A stretch of DNA of 64,000 nt, taken from contig NC_092564.1 of assembly GCF_037975245.1 (NCBI RefSeq), positions 424,601-488,600 on the forward strand, read 5' to 3'. Positions 1 to 13,700 of this stretch are shown piece after piece; position 1 is the first letter of the stretch, and every line of letters begins with the position of its first letter. This DNA comes from Apostichopus japonicus (Eukaryota > Echinodermata > Holothuroidea > Aspidochirotida > Stichopodidae). A program made the position numbers and the translations under genes. The notes under the pieces are model-generated. The model searched no databases and had not been told where the DNA came from. It was given only the letters and a program-made list of their open reading frames with translations.

Positions 1-815
1 GTTGGGCACAGAATATTTAATGAACACAAGTCATCATTGGTTAGGTTGGGCACAGAATATTTAATGAACACAAGTCATCATTGGTTAGGTTGGGCACAGA
101 ATATTTAATGAACACAAGTCATCATTGGTTAGGTTGGGCACAGAATATTTAATGAACACAAGTCATCATTGGTTAGGTTGGGCACAGAATATGTAATGAA
201 CACAAGTTGTCATTGGTTAGGTTAGGAACAGAATATTAAATGAACACAATTAAGTCATCATAAGTTAGGTTGGGCACAGAATATTGAATAAACACAAGTC
301 ATCATTGGTTAGGTTGGGCACAGAATATTTAATGAACACAAATCATCATTGGTTAGGTTGGGCACAGAATATGTAATGAACACAAGTTGTCATTGGTTAG
401 GTTAGGAACAGAATATTAAATGAACACAATTAAGTCATCATAAGTTAGGTTGGGCACAGAATATTGAATAAACACAAGTCATCATTGGTTAGGTTGGGCA
501 CAGAATATTTAATGAACACAAATCATCATTGGTTAGGTTGGGCACAGAATATGTAATGAACACAAGTTGTCATTGGTTAGGTTAGGAACAGAATATTAAA
601 TGAACACAATTAAGTCATCATAAGTTAGGTTGGGCACAGAATATTGAATAAACACAAGTCATCATTGGTTAGGTTGGGCACAGAATATTTAATGAACACA
701 AATCATCATTGGTTAGGTTGGGCACAGAATATTTAATGAACACAAGTCATCATTGGTTAGGTTGGGCACAGAATATTTAATGAACACAAGTCATCATTGG
801 TTAGGTTGGGCACAG
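1..815. repeat. 44-bp minisatellite with 180-bp higher-order period
   Basis: About 18 head-to-tail copies of a 44-bp unit beginning GTTGGGCACAGAATATTTAA. Bases 181-360, 361-540 and 541-720 are near-identical 180-bp blocks, each containing the same variant units (ATGTAATG, AGGAACAG, TTAAGTCATCATAAG), so the array grew by copying multi-unit blocks. It lies upstream of E1, presumably in an intron of the same gene, and runs off the left edge. No coding potential seen. Confidence 0.95.
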
Positions 816-939
816 CAGCTTTTCAAATTATCTGGTATTTTTTTTCAGTCACAATGAAATAATTGTTGTTGATTTTTTGCATAGGGAAATGTAAATTACC
901 TGTTAATACACTTTTTGTGCTGGTTGTATAAACATGTAA

Positions 940-1640
940 TATGAGTGAAGTTTGCATGTCACATGTAATTAGAGAGGGAAGTTTGCATTTGACATGTAAC
1001 TAGAATTGAAGTTTGCATTTGACATGTAATTAGAGAGGGAAGTTTGCATTTGACATGTAACTAGAATTGAAGTTTGCATTTGACATGTAATTAGAGATGG
1101 AAGTTTGCATTTGACATGTAACTAGAATTGAAGTTTGCATTTGACATGTAATTAGAGAGGGAAGTTTGCATTTGACATGTAACTAGAATTGAAGTTTGCA
1201 TGTGACATGTAATTAGAGGGGGAAGTTTGCATTTGACATGTAACTAGAATTGAAGTTTGAATTTGACACGTAATTAGAGAGGGAAGTTTGCATTTGACAT
1301 GTAACTAGAATTGAAGTTTGCATTTGACATGTAATTGGAGAGGGAAGTTTGCATTTGACATGTAACTAGAATTGAAGTTTGCATTTGACATGTAATTAGA
1401 GATGGAAGTTTGCATTTGACATGTAACTAGAATTGAAGTTTGCATTTGACATGTAATTAGAGAGGGAAGTTTGCATTTGACATGTAACTAGAATTGAAGT
1501 TTGCATGTGACATGTAATTAGAGAGGGAAGTTTGCATTTGACATGTAATTAGAGAGGAAAGTTTGCATTTGACATGTAACTAGAATTGAAGTTTGCATTT
1601 GACATGTAACTAGATTATAAGTTTGCATGTGACATGTCTT
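940..1640. repeat. 61-bp dimeric minisatellite
   Basis: Alternating ~30 and ~31 bp half-units share GAAGTTTGCATTTGACATGT and then end in AACTAGAATT or AATTAGAGAGG. About 11 dimers run to within ~27 bp of the E1 acceptor, so the branch point of that intron probably lies in or right beside the array. Confidence 0.9.
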
Positions 1641-1666
1641 TGATGATCATGGTGCTGTTTCTTCAG

Positions 1667-1817
1667 CTTGATCTCAACAACTGGGCTCCAGGTAATCCTA
1701 ACTATGATGTAGGAGGTGAGGCTTGTGTTGCAGCTATGGTGCAGGATAACAAAGAAGGTCTGTGGGATGACTTGAGCTGTTCAGATACAAAGACATCCAT
1801 TTGTGAAAAGCCTAAAG
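1667..1817 (+). CDS. E1: C-terminal exon of a CTLD (first half outside window)
   Basis: Acceptor TGTTTCTTCAG before 1667, donor AAG|GTAACA after 1817; phase 0 in, 1 out. Encodes the long-loop and end of a [22 protein letters not shown], then LWDDLSC and a final Cys in SICEK. The usual EPN is NPN and WND is WDD, so calcium coordination may still be possible but the site is altered. The N-terminal half of this CTLD is not in the window. The upstream in-frame ATG (around 1640) lies in the intron and is not taken as a start. Confidence 0.8.
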
Positions 1818-4800
1818 GTAACAGCACCATTGCTAACTTCATGTTCTCACAGAGGGGTTGGGAGAACAGTAATGGGGAAAGGGGCAGAACAATTGGTTGT
1901 TGGAAGATCTTAAGATCTTAAAATAATAAAAGCAATGACATAGTAACAAACAAGTAGCCTTAGGTTATTGTTTAGCATTAGCTATTTTGATTCAACATAA
2001 CTTTGCTTGAATTCTATATGATTGAATTGTTACACACTGAATTGGAAGTCAAGTGTAGAAAGTTCAACACTTGGCTGGAGGACTTTTGATGAATAAGTGA
2101 GTTGATGAATATGTGATAATCCATCTATTTTCTACTAATAGCAGAAGACTGACATTTTAGATTTCTATCTATAGTGTCTGTCTAATTGCATCTTGATCTA
2201 TAGTGTCTGACCGAATGCACCTCTATCTACAATGTAATAATCTGCACTGCTAACTATAGTTCTGAGCAACTGCAGCGTTATAGCGTTGGACCTGCACTTC
2301 TATCTATAGTATCAATTATACCTCTATCTATAATGTCTGACCAACTGCACCTCTATCTATGATGTCTGATCAACTGAACCTCTATCTATGGTGTCTGACC
2401 AACTGCACCTCTATCTATGATGTCTGATCAACTGAACCTCTATCTATGGTGTCTGACCAACTGCACCTCTATCTATAGTGTCTGATAAACTGCACCTCTA
2501 TCTATGGTGTCTGATAAACTGCACCTCTATCTATAGTGTCTGATAAACTGCACCTCTATCTATAATGTCTGACCAACTGCACCTCTATCTATGATGTCTG
2601 ATCAACTGAACCTCTATCTATGGTGTCTGACCAACTGCACCTCTATCTATAGTGTCTGATAAACTGCACCTCTATCTATAGTGTCTGATAAACTGCATCT
2701 CTATCTATGATGTCTGATCAACTGCACCTCTATCTATGGTGTCTGACCAACTGCACCTCTATCTATAGTGTCTGATAAACTGCACCTCTATCTATGGTGT
2801 CTGATAAACTGCACCTCTATCTATAATGTCTGATAAACTGCACCTCTATCTATAGTGTCTGACCAACTGCACCTCTATCTATGATGTCTGATCAACTGAA
2901 CCTCTATCTATGGTGTCTGACCAACTGCACCTCTATCTATAGTGTCTGACCAACTGCACCTCTATCTATGATGTCTGATCAACTGAACCTCTTTCTATGG
3001 TGTCTGACCAACTGCACCTCTATCTATAGTGTCTGACCAACTGCACCTCTATCTATGATGTCTGACCAACTGCACCTCTATCTATAGTGTCTGATAAACT
3101 GCACCTCTATCTATGGTGTCTGATAAACTGCACCTCTATCTATAGTGTCTGATAAACTGCACCTCTATCTATAATGTCTGACCAACTGCACCTCTATCTA
3201 TGATGTCTGATCAACTGAACCTCTATCTATGGTGTCTGACCAACTGCACCTCTATCTATAGTGTCTGATCAACTGAACCTCTATCTATGGTGTCTGACCA
3301 ACTGCACCTCTATCTATAGTGTCTGATAAACTGCACCTCTATCTATAGTGTCTGATAAACTGCATCTCTATCTATGATGTCTGATCAACTGCACCTCTAT
3401 CTATGGTGTCTGACCAACTGCACCTCTATCTATAGTGTCTGATAAACTGCACCTCTATCTATGGTGTCTGATAAACTGCACCTCTATCTATAATGTCTGA
3501 TAAACTGCACCTCTATCTATAGTGTCTGACCAACTGCACCTCTATCTATGATGTCTGATCAACTGAACCTCTATCTATGGTGTCTGACCAACTGCACCTC
3601 TATCTATAGTGTCTGACCAACTGCACCTCTATCTATGATGTCTGATCAACTGAACCTCTTTCTATGGTGTCTGACCAACTGCACCTCTATCTATAGTGTC
3701 TGACCAACTGCACCTCTATCTATGATGTCTGACCAACTGCACCTCTATCTATAGTGTCTGATAAACTGCACCTCTATCTATGGTGTCTGATAAACTGCAC
3801 CTCTATCTATAGTGTCTGATAAACTGCACCTCTATCTATAATGTCTGACCAACTGCACCTCTATCTATGATGTCTGATCAACTGAACCTCTATCTATGGT
3901 GTCTGACCAACTGCACCTCTATCTATAGTGTCTGATAAACTGCACCTCTATCTATGATGTCTGATCAACTGCACCTCTATCTATGGTGTCTGACCAACTG
4001 CACCTCTATCTATAGTGTCTGATAAACTGCACCTCTATCTATGGTGTCTGATAAACTGCACCTCTATCTGTAGTGTCTGATAAACTGCACCTCTATCTAT
4101 AGTGTCTGACCAACTGCACCTCTATCTATGATGTCTGATAAACTGCACCTCTATCTATAGTGTCTGACCAACTGCACCTCTATCTATAGCGTTTGACCAA
4201 ATACAACTCTATCTATGGTGTCTGACCAACTGCACCTCTATCTATGGTGTCTGACCAACTGCACCTCTATCTATGGTGTCTGACCAACTGCACCTCTATC
4301 TATGGTGTCTGACCAACTGCACCTCTATCTATAGTGTCTGACCAACTGCACCTCTATCTATAGTGTCTGACCAACTGCACCTCTATCTATGATGTCTGAC
4401 CAACTGCACCTCTATCTATAGTGTCTGATAAACTGCACCTCTATCTATGGTGTCTGATAAACTGCACCTCTATCTATAGTGTCTGATAAACTGCACCTCT
4501 ATCTATAATGTCTGACCAACTGCACCTCTATCTATGATGTCTGATCAACTGAACCTCTATCTATGGTGTCTGACCAACTGCACCTCTATCTATAGTGTCT
4601 GATAAACTGCACCTCTATCTATGATGTCTGATCAACTGCACCTCTATCTATGGTGTCTGACCAACTGCACCTCTATCTATAGTGTCTGATAAACTGCACC
4701 TCTATCTATGGTGTCTGACCAACTGCACCTCTATCTGTAGTGTCTGATAAACTGCACCTCTATCTATAGTGTCTGACCAACTGCACCTCTATCTATGATG

Positions 4801-7800
4801 TCTGATAAACTGCACCTCTATCTATAGTGTCTGACCAACTGCACCTCTATCTATAGCGTTTGACCAAATACAACTCTATCTATGGTGTCTGACCAACTGC
4901 ACCTCTATCTATGGTGTCTGACCAACTGCACCTCTATCTATGGTGTCTGACCAACTGCACCTCTATCTATGGTGTCTGACCAACTGCACCTCTATCTATA
5001 GTGTCTGACCAACTGCACCTCTATCTATAGTGTCTGACCAACTGCAACTCTATCAATAGTGTCTGACCAACTGCAACTCTATCTATAGTGTCTGACCAAC
5101 TGCAACTCTCTCTATAGTGTCTGACCAATTGCAACTCTCTCTATAGTGTTTGACCAGATGCAACTCTGTCAATAATGTCATTTTCAAGTTTGACAAGAAT
5201 AGTTGCTATGCCAATTTTCATACTATTCACAATCTGTTAATTATGTTTGCACATTTATACTGGTTGTGTAACAGTTGAAAAAATCCTTATTGCTTAACTG
5301 GTTATCAGTTGTGTAATTTTGTTTATTTTAGATGCTGAAAAGAATGCCCTAGTGACCTGACTTGTTATTTATATTAATGTGACTTTGTGAATATGAATTT
5401 TACTGCCATAAAGCTAACCAACGTCATTGTTTTTATTCCTTCACATTTGCTAGAATGCGAGACCTACACTTCCCGGACTACAGACCTGGACTTTTATTAC
5501 CGCTATCATCCGTCTCCTCTACCTACTAACCGAGTAGAGTTTCAGGTGCGGGCCAGCAATGACGTCCACATTGCTCTATCTTCATCCAATACGGGTCAAG
5601 GTCAAATGTATGAAGTCGTCATTGGTGGATGGGGCAACACCCAGTCAGTAATTAGAACCTGTGGTCAATGTGCCCATGTAGCTGAGGTTCAAACCATCGG
5701 TATTCTCAGTGCATCTGAATTTAGAGGGTTTGTGATCACCTATGAATCCAATGGATATATAGCTGTGTACAAATATGGTGAGGGAATACCATTCATGTTT
5801 TGGACGGACCCTGATCCTTTTCAGATCAACTATGTTGGCTATTCAACAGGCTATGGGAGTGAAGGAGAATATAAGTTCTGTGATCTTGGTAAGATGTTAT
5901 TTTAACAATTTTGTTCTTACCAAGTTGAAGATCAAATTTATTTCTCATATTCATTCCTGCATAAATACAGAGCAAACATAAATAGCATTTACTGTTACAA
6001 TGAAGGACACCAGAGAAATATAATCTTCCACAGAAGCTGTTGACCTTTGAAGAAAAATACACATCTGTAAGCATAAAAATGGTAGTAAAAAGTAAGAAAG
6101 ACATAGCTTATATGGAACAGAATACTGCAACCTTTCTAATTGAAGTAGTTACTTGAACTTTGTAATGAAGTGTGTTCTACACACAGATGCAGCTATTCAC
6201 AAATATCTTGTGAGGTTATTGCATTAGACAGTTGAACCCACTGTGAAAATGGCTCTCATCCTAAGACAATTGAACTCATTGTGACAATAGCTTCCATCCT
6301 ATGACTATTGAGCCCACTGCAACAATAGTTCCCATCCTTAGATCATTGAACTCACTGTGACAATGCTACAATCTTGAGACAGTTGTATTCACAGTACAAT
6401 AGCTACCATCCTGTGACTATTGAGCCAACTGCAACAATAGCTCCCATCCTTCGATCATTGAACCACTGTGACGATAGCTCTTATCCTTAGATCATTGAAC
6501 CACTGTGACGATAGCTACCATCCTGAGACAGTTGTACTCACAGTACATTAGCTACCATCTTGAGACAGTTGTACACACTGTGACAACAGCTTCCATCCTG
6601 TGACTATTGAGCCAACTGCAACAATAGTTCCCATCCTTAGATCATTGAACCACTGTGACGATAGCTCTTATCCTTAGATCATTGAACCACTGTGACGATA
6701 GCTACCATCCTGAGACAGTTGTACTCACAGTACATTAGCTACCATCTTGAGACAGTTGTACACACTGTGACAACAGCTTCCATCCTGTGACTATTGAGCC
6801 AACTGCAACAATAGTTCCCATCCTTAGATCATTGAACTCACTGTGACAATAGCTACCATCCTGTTCTTGTTTTCTTTGGCTTTACAGATGCTGGTAGCTC
6901 AGGAACTGTTAATGTTGGACCTACTCGTGAGTATATTACAATCGTAAACCTCTTCATAAAGTAAGAGAAGAAGAAGTATAAAACACATGTAAAACTGTTT
7001 CAGGTTTATGGCTTACATATATATATGAACCTTTAACTATATGCATCAGCTCTTGTGTTTTTGTAGCAGTTTATCGAAAATTCATTTCTTTAAATTTTTA
7101 AATCATTAATGAAGACACTTTGCTAACTGAAAATGAGCTATGTGGGAAAAGAGACTCAAAAATAAACCCAATGTAGTATTAATGAAACATTTGTTAAACC
7201 CCAATACACCTCGTGACGCCAATGTTGTACTTGTGCAGGGGCAATTTTTTTGGTAGGTTGGTCTTCTGAGATGACCAAAATTTATGTTATGACAACCTAA
7301 ATGAGCTGTAGAGGTTATATGTGGAACGATTAGTAGTTTACATCAACTTCAGATTTCATTGTAGCTAAATACCCCCAAATCTAGGTAAAAGGATAAATTG
7401 GTACCATTCCCTAAAGCTGGTGCTCTATTCACCAATTCCTCACACCTCTCCGACAGTGTTTATATTGGTCATTGTTATTTTGCTATGGTGACTATTTTTG
7501 GACAACTGAATTTACTGTTCAGACAACCAGAATGTAAGGCCTGCTTGTCCCTGGGACAACCAGAAAAATTGGTAACAAATTTGCACTCTTCAATGAGAAT
7601 CCTAAGAGTATCCCCCTTTCATGTAGCTTACTGTACCAGTGTTATATGTTGGGACTTTCATGTAGCTAACTGTACCAGTGTGATATGTTGGGCCTTTCGT
7701 GCAGCTTACTGTACCATTGTAATATGTTTCATGCAGCTTACTGCACCAGTGTGATATGTTGGGCCTTTCATGCAGCTTACTGCACCAGTGTGATATGTTG

Positions 7801-10701
7801 GGCCTTTCATGCAGCTTACTGTAACAGTGAAATATGTTGGGCCTTTCATGCAGCTTACTGTACCAGTGTAATATGTTGGGCCTTTCATGTAGCTTACTGC
7901 ACCAGTGTTATTTGTTGGGCCTTTCATGAAGCTTACTGTACCAGTGTAATATGTTGGGCCTTTCGTGCAGCTTACTGTACCAGTGTGATATGTTGGGCCT
8001 TTCATGCAGCTTACTGCACCAGTGTGATATGTTGGGCCTTTCATGCAGCTTACTGTAACAGTGTAATATGTTGGGCCTTTCATGCAGCTTACTGTACCAG
8101 TGTAATATGTTGGGCCTTTCATGTAGCTTACTGCACCAGTGTTATTTGTTGGGCCTTTCATGTAGCTTACTGTACCAGTGTAATATGTTGGGCCTTTCAT
8201 GTAGCTTACTGTACCAGTGTAATATGTTGGGCCTTTCGTGCAGCTTACTGAACCAGTGTGATATGTTGGGCCTTTCATGCAGCTTAATTCACCAGTGTGA
8301 TATGTTGGGCCTTTCATGTAGCTTACTGCACCAGTGTAATATGTTGGGCCTTTCATGTAGCTTACTGTACCAGTGTAATATGTTGGGCCTTTCGTGCAGC
8401 TTACTGTACCAGTGTAATATAATGGGCCTTTCATGCAGCTTACTGTACCAGTGTAATATGTTGGGCCTTTAATGCAGCTTACTGTACCAGTGTAATATGG
8501 TGGGCCTTTCATGCAGCTTACTGTAACAGTGTAATATGTTGGGCCTTTCATGCAGCTTACTGTATCAGTGTAATATGTTGGGCCTTTCATGCAGCTTACT
8601 GTACCAGTGTAATATGTTGGGCCTTTCATGCAGCTTACTGTACCAGTGTAATATGTTGGGCCTTTCATGCAGCTTACTGTACCAGTGTAATATGTTGGGC
8701 CTTTCATGCAGCTTACTGTACCAGTGTAATATGTTGGGCCTTTCATGCAGCTTACTGTACCAGTGTAATATGTTGGGCCTTTCATGCAGCTTACTGTACA
8801 GTGATGGGAAATGGATTGTTGTGAAGATAATCTGCATCACTTTCCTCTTTTTAATTTCCATTTCAGCTGTATTTGACTCCCGTTGTGGTAGTGGCTGGGA
8901 GTATGACTCATCTTCTGGTAACTGCTACCTGTTCCAGCCATATCGTTACCTTTCCTGGACGGATGCAGAGATACAATGTAACCTTGGAGGAGGAAACCTG
9001 ATTTCTATTGGTGGATCCTCTGAAATGAATTATATATTGGGTAAGAAACTTCATTCAGGGTTTGATTAGTTGAGGAGAAACCCTGATAAGTATCAGTGGA
9101 TCCACTGAAATGAATTACATATTGGGTAAAGAAACATTCAGGGTTTGATAAGTTTAGGGGGAAACCTGATCAGTATCAGTGGATCCACTGAAATGAATTA
9201 CATATTGGGTAAGAAACATTCAGGGTTTGATAAGTTTAGGGGAAAACTGATTTCTATCGGTGGATCCTCTGAAAAGAATAACATAATAGGTAAGAAACCT
9301 CATTCAGGGTTTGAATAGTTTAGGGGAAACCTGATTAGTATCAGTGGATCCACTGAAATGAATAATGTGTTGGGTAAGAAACCTCATTTAGGGTTTGATT
9401 GGAGGAAACTTGATAAGTATCGGTGGATCCAAAGAAATTAATTACATATTGGGTAAGAAACATCATTCAGGGTTTGATTAGTTGAGGAGAAAACCTGATT
9501 AGTATCGGTGGATCCACTGAGATGAATAACATATTGGGTAAGAGACCTCATTCAGGGTTTGATTAGTTTAGGAGGGCTTAACCTGGTCCCAGTCAGTGGT
9601 GACCTTGAATTGCTAACATATTGAAATAACATAATTCTGTGTTTGATTAATTTAATCGTGGAGTGGGGGGGGGGGATCTCTCAAGGGTCTCTCGTAATGC
9701 TATAAAAGATTCTTTTCTAATCACTTCCTCCTTTATTACTCTTCATTTGTCATTTTATCTTTCAAGAAACCACAAGAAATATTTCAAAAACATAACTAAC
9801 GATATGTCATATTTGAGGTGTGCACACACCTTTAATTGCCTCAGCCAATTAGAACTCTAGTTTGTAGGCTACCATCCTTTCCCTATGGATTTCAAGAACC
9901 CAACTTTGGAATCTGATTCTCACAAGCTCTCATCTTTATAAAGTCATCTGTTTCAACCAATCAAGTACTTCATGTATAATGTTTGTTTTAATTCCTGAAT
10001 CAACCTATGTTTCTCAATACAGGTCGCATGGCAGTAATTAGTGAGAGCCGTTTATGGATTGGTGCATCTGACACTAATCGCGAGGGGGGTTGGACCTGGA
10101 GTGATGGCTCTGGATTTACCTTTTTAAACTGGGCCCCAGGTGAAGTATTTAACAAATGGAACTTTAAATCTTTTAGCTATTTTGGCATTTTCTCCTAGGA
10201 TGTTTCTGTACATTAGTTCAATTTGTACAAATGACAGGACCTGATTATGTTGTGATATTTTGATTCTGCTGGGCTTAAAATCCTGGCCCTCTAACTATGG
10301 AACATCCTAGGCATGTAATGGTATCTAATCTACTTGGCTCCATCTTCCAGTCAGGACTAATATTGTTGTTAACATAATGCTTAGATTACATTTTGTGTAC
10401 ACAACATATTGCAGAGAAAATGTGTCATTTTAGAAAGATTTGTAACTATGACAACAGATCACATTTTACTTATATAGCAATATATACTTGAAAATGACAC
10501 CTGAGCCTAACAAACTGTTGCAACTAAGAGCAGATAGTAGATATTCTACTTCTATATCAATAGCTTAGGCTTACAGACTGTTTCAACTAAGAGTTACAAG
10601 ATAGACATTTAGACAGTGTAGGTTAATACACAAATGTTTATGTCCAGTTGCCTGATGATCGCCGTACACTGCAGGCGTGAAACTTGAGTAAGTGTGAGTA
10701 A

Positions 10702-10735
<34 letters not shown>

Positions 10736-13700
10736 GAAAATAGTAATGAGTTGGAAAATCAAGAACAGTGAAGAAACTTTCAGCCTCCACCGGGCTTCGA
10801 ACCACAAGCCTCCCGCTCTGTACGCGGACACCCTAACCACTAGGCTATGGACGCTGATTGAATGTCCAGAGGTTCGAAACCGGTAAGGAAGGTCGTAATT
10901 CCACTGTAGGCGTGTGTATATATATATATATATATATTGATACCTGAGCCTTACAGATTGTTTCAACTAGGAGAAGATTGGTTTTATTTAGCTTAGACAT
11001 AAAAGTTTTGCAACTAGGAGCAGACAGTAGATGTTTTACTTACACACCAATAGGTTAGATTTTCTGGGTTTTGCAACTAAGAGACAGTACATGTATTACT
11101 TGTATCCCAATTGATGGAGTTGCAGATCTCATCTCTTCTGTGACAAAATTGATCTGCATTGACCTTTCACCTCGACCCTTAACAACTACATAAGTATTGT
11201 TTAAAATTTATCCCATTATTCTCTACATTATATTGTGTTTTAATTACTTTCACCAACATACTGACAAGCAGAAAATGGTTAATATCAGTTTTTGGGTATT
11301 TGATCTCTGACATCACCAATCACTCAGACCTGTATGAGTTTACAGTACATTGTCTGGCATGTATACCCAAAACATTTGATGTGATCAGGCTTACGGTCCA
11401 GGAGAAGTTCACGAAACACTTTTTTGCACAAATTAGACCAGTTTTACCTTTTAACTCAGTTGACCTTTGACCCTAAATCTGTCTTATTTTGAAATTTGCA
11501 TCATCATTCTCTACATACCATGTGGTGTAATGGCTTTTTTTAACATGTTGGCATGCAAAAATGGCTACAAAAACAACAACAAATTTTTAGGTTTCTTGAC
11601 CTCTGATCTTTGACCTATGAAGTCAACAATCAGGTATGTAGGCACCAGCTTACATTTTCAGGCACCTGTCCAAAATTACACACATATTTTGCTCACTCAC
11701 AAACACTTGCACACCTGTACTCAACCACACTCATGCACACACTTCCTCACATTTCTGGTGTGGGGTGAAGTACAATATCTCACCTCCTTATACATTACAT
11801 GTAGGCAGATGAGATAATAATGATTTATAGATCACAGTCAAATGAAAGTACTGGACCTTCTTTCAGTTAAACTCAACTTTCTGTGGCCAGTATGTTACTG
11901 ATTTGTTGCTAGAAGAAACCTAAGCACATATTATGTTATTTACCGCTGTGGTCCATAGAATATGTCATTAATGCCAATTTTATGTGGTCAGTAAGTGACT
12001 AATTAATTGACAAACATGTATTATGTAATTCCCCAGTTTGGACAATATCATTTGTCTTAAATTTAACTCTGAATAATCAAGTATGTGTCACTGTTGTACA
12101 TAGTTTTACATTTACACATTCATTATTATTGCAACTGACTGATGAGTCAGAATTTTTGTGTATGTTGGAGACAGTCGCAGAATATTCACTCATTTCTGTG
12201 TTTACTTAAATTTGATTAGTGAAATTTTAATAGTTCTATGTGTCTCTAACAATGTTGTTATTAAATAACATAAATATGGGGTAAAGTATTACACTTTAAG
12301 CAACTCTTTGATGCCATATACCAACAGAAATTTGAAATGAAATCTTCATCAGGTGAACCAAATGATGCTAATGAAGTGGAACACTGTGCAGAGATGTATG
12401 TTAACACTGGAACTTGGAATGATATCGTATGTACTGCACAACTGGGATATGTGTGCAAGAAAAATGGTAACAAATTTTGATGCTATATCACTGAAAATAT
12501 TGATCTTTGATCATATTTGATATATTTATTGATAAATACAATTTGCTTTGCTTGCTAACTTAAACATCAAGAAGAACACTAACATTTATTGTTTTAGGTC
12601 CAGTAGGACAGTCATAAGGTTCAAGATATTTAGTATCTGCCAATTAATAATGATAATTTAGTCTAAAAAGCATAAAATCAATTCATTACTTCTCAAAATA
12701 TGATCAAAACACTACCCCTTACCCTGCTAGTAGTAACAGTGTGATAGATTTGTACATTGCATTAGTCAGAAGGCATACACAGTAGCCTGTGAGAGGAAAA
12801 TGGCTTTCCCATTGGTTTTGTATAAAGAAAATTGTATGTGGTTTGGTATTCTCACTTTTTGTGTTAATGAATAATTAATATAATAGGTTATAAATCAGAG
12901 TGTGTATCCTTGGTATATAAACAATGGCAACCATGCCCAAGCAAGTTAATATTGGTCTCTATTTTGACATCAAAAGTTCAACGAAGTCAGTCAAGACATT
13001 TGTTTGTTCTTTTTGCATAAGGTCACTCTAAAGAACAAGTTATTTGAATTAAAATATATTGAATAATCTGACATAGTAGACTGTAACCAGATGATGTATG
13101 GTTTTTGACAGGATATCTGGTAGATAATTTCAATGTGTACCACAGCATGTACTTGGATGGATATGACAATCTACAGTTAACTAACATCTACCCAGAGGAG
13201 TGTGCTAGGCAGTGTATACAGCAATCTGGATTTACATGCAGATCAATTGAATACAACACCAAGACAATGGATTGCTCCCTGAGTGATGCCAGCAATCTTT
13301 ACTCTGGGGTTTCTACCACGTATATGGAAGATATAGACTACTATGAGAGGCGTGAGTAACCACACTTTCCAATGTGTTAGCTAAAGAGCTGTTTCCCTTA
13401 TTCTTTAGTGGATTGCACCCCTATTTCATTATCTAATTATCTATTAAATAATTTGATAGTTTGTTTAGACTACTAATAGAGACTTGAGTAATCATCCCTG
13501 TTGATATATATGGCTGTGTCAGCCTGTGTGTGTGCGTTTGTTTTTCTATCCGACCGAGGACTTGAACAAAAGAATTCCAGGTCCTCGGTTGTGATTTCTA
13601 AAGAATCACCACGTCCTCGAAAGAATTCTATTGTATGGGGTATTGTTAAGGTTAGGGTACGTGGATTTGAACAATGGAAAATACAATGGGGTCCTCGGTC

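Noticed and set aside
1634-1666. ATG at the start of the E1 frame as the initiator of the gene
   Set aside because: E1 encodes only the second half of a CTLD and is preceded by a consensus acceptor, so an upstream exon is required.
7706-8785. 359-codon minus-strand open frame with a perfect 13-residue repeat
   Set aside because: It is the reverse strand of a 39-bp minisatellite; open only because 39 is a multiple of three. No promoter, splice or domain support.
10783-10854. Functional tRNA gene
   Set aside because: The T stem does not pair and the sequence is embedded in a SINE-like block with TA tails.
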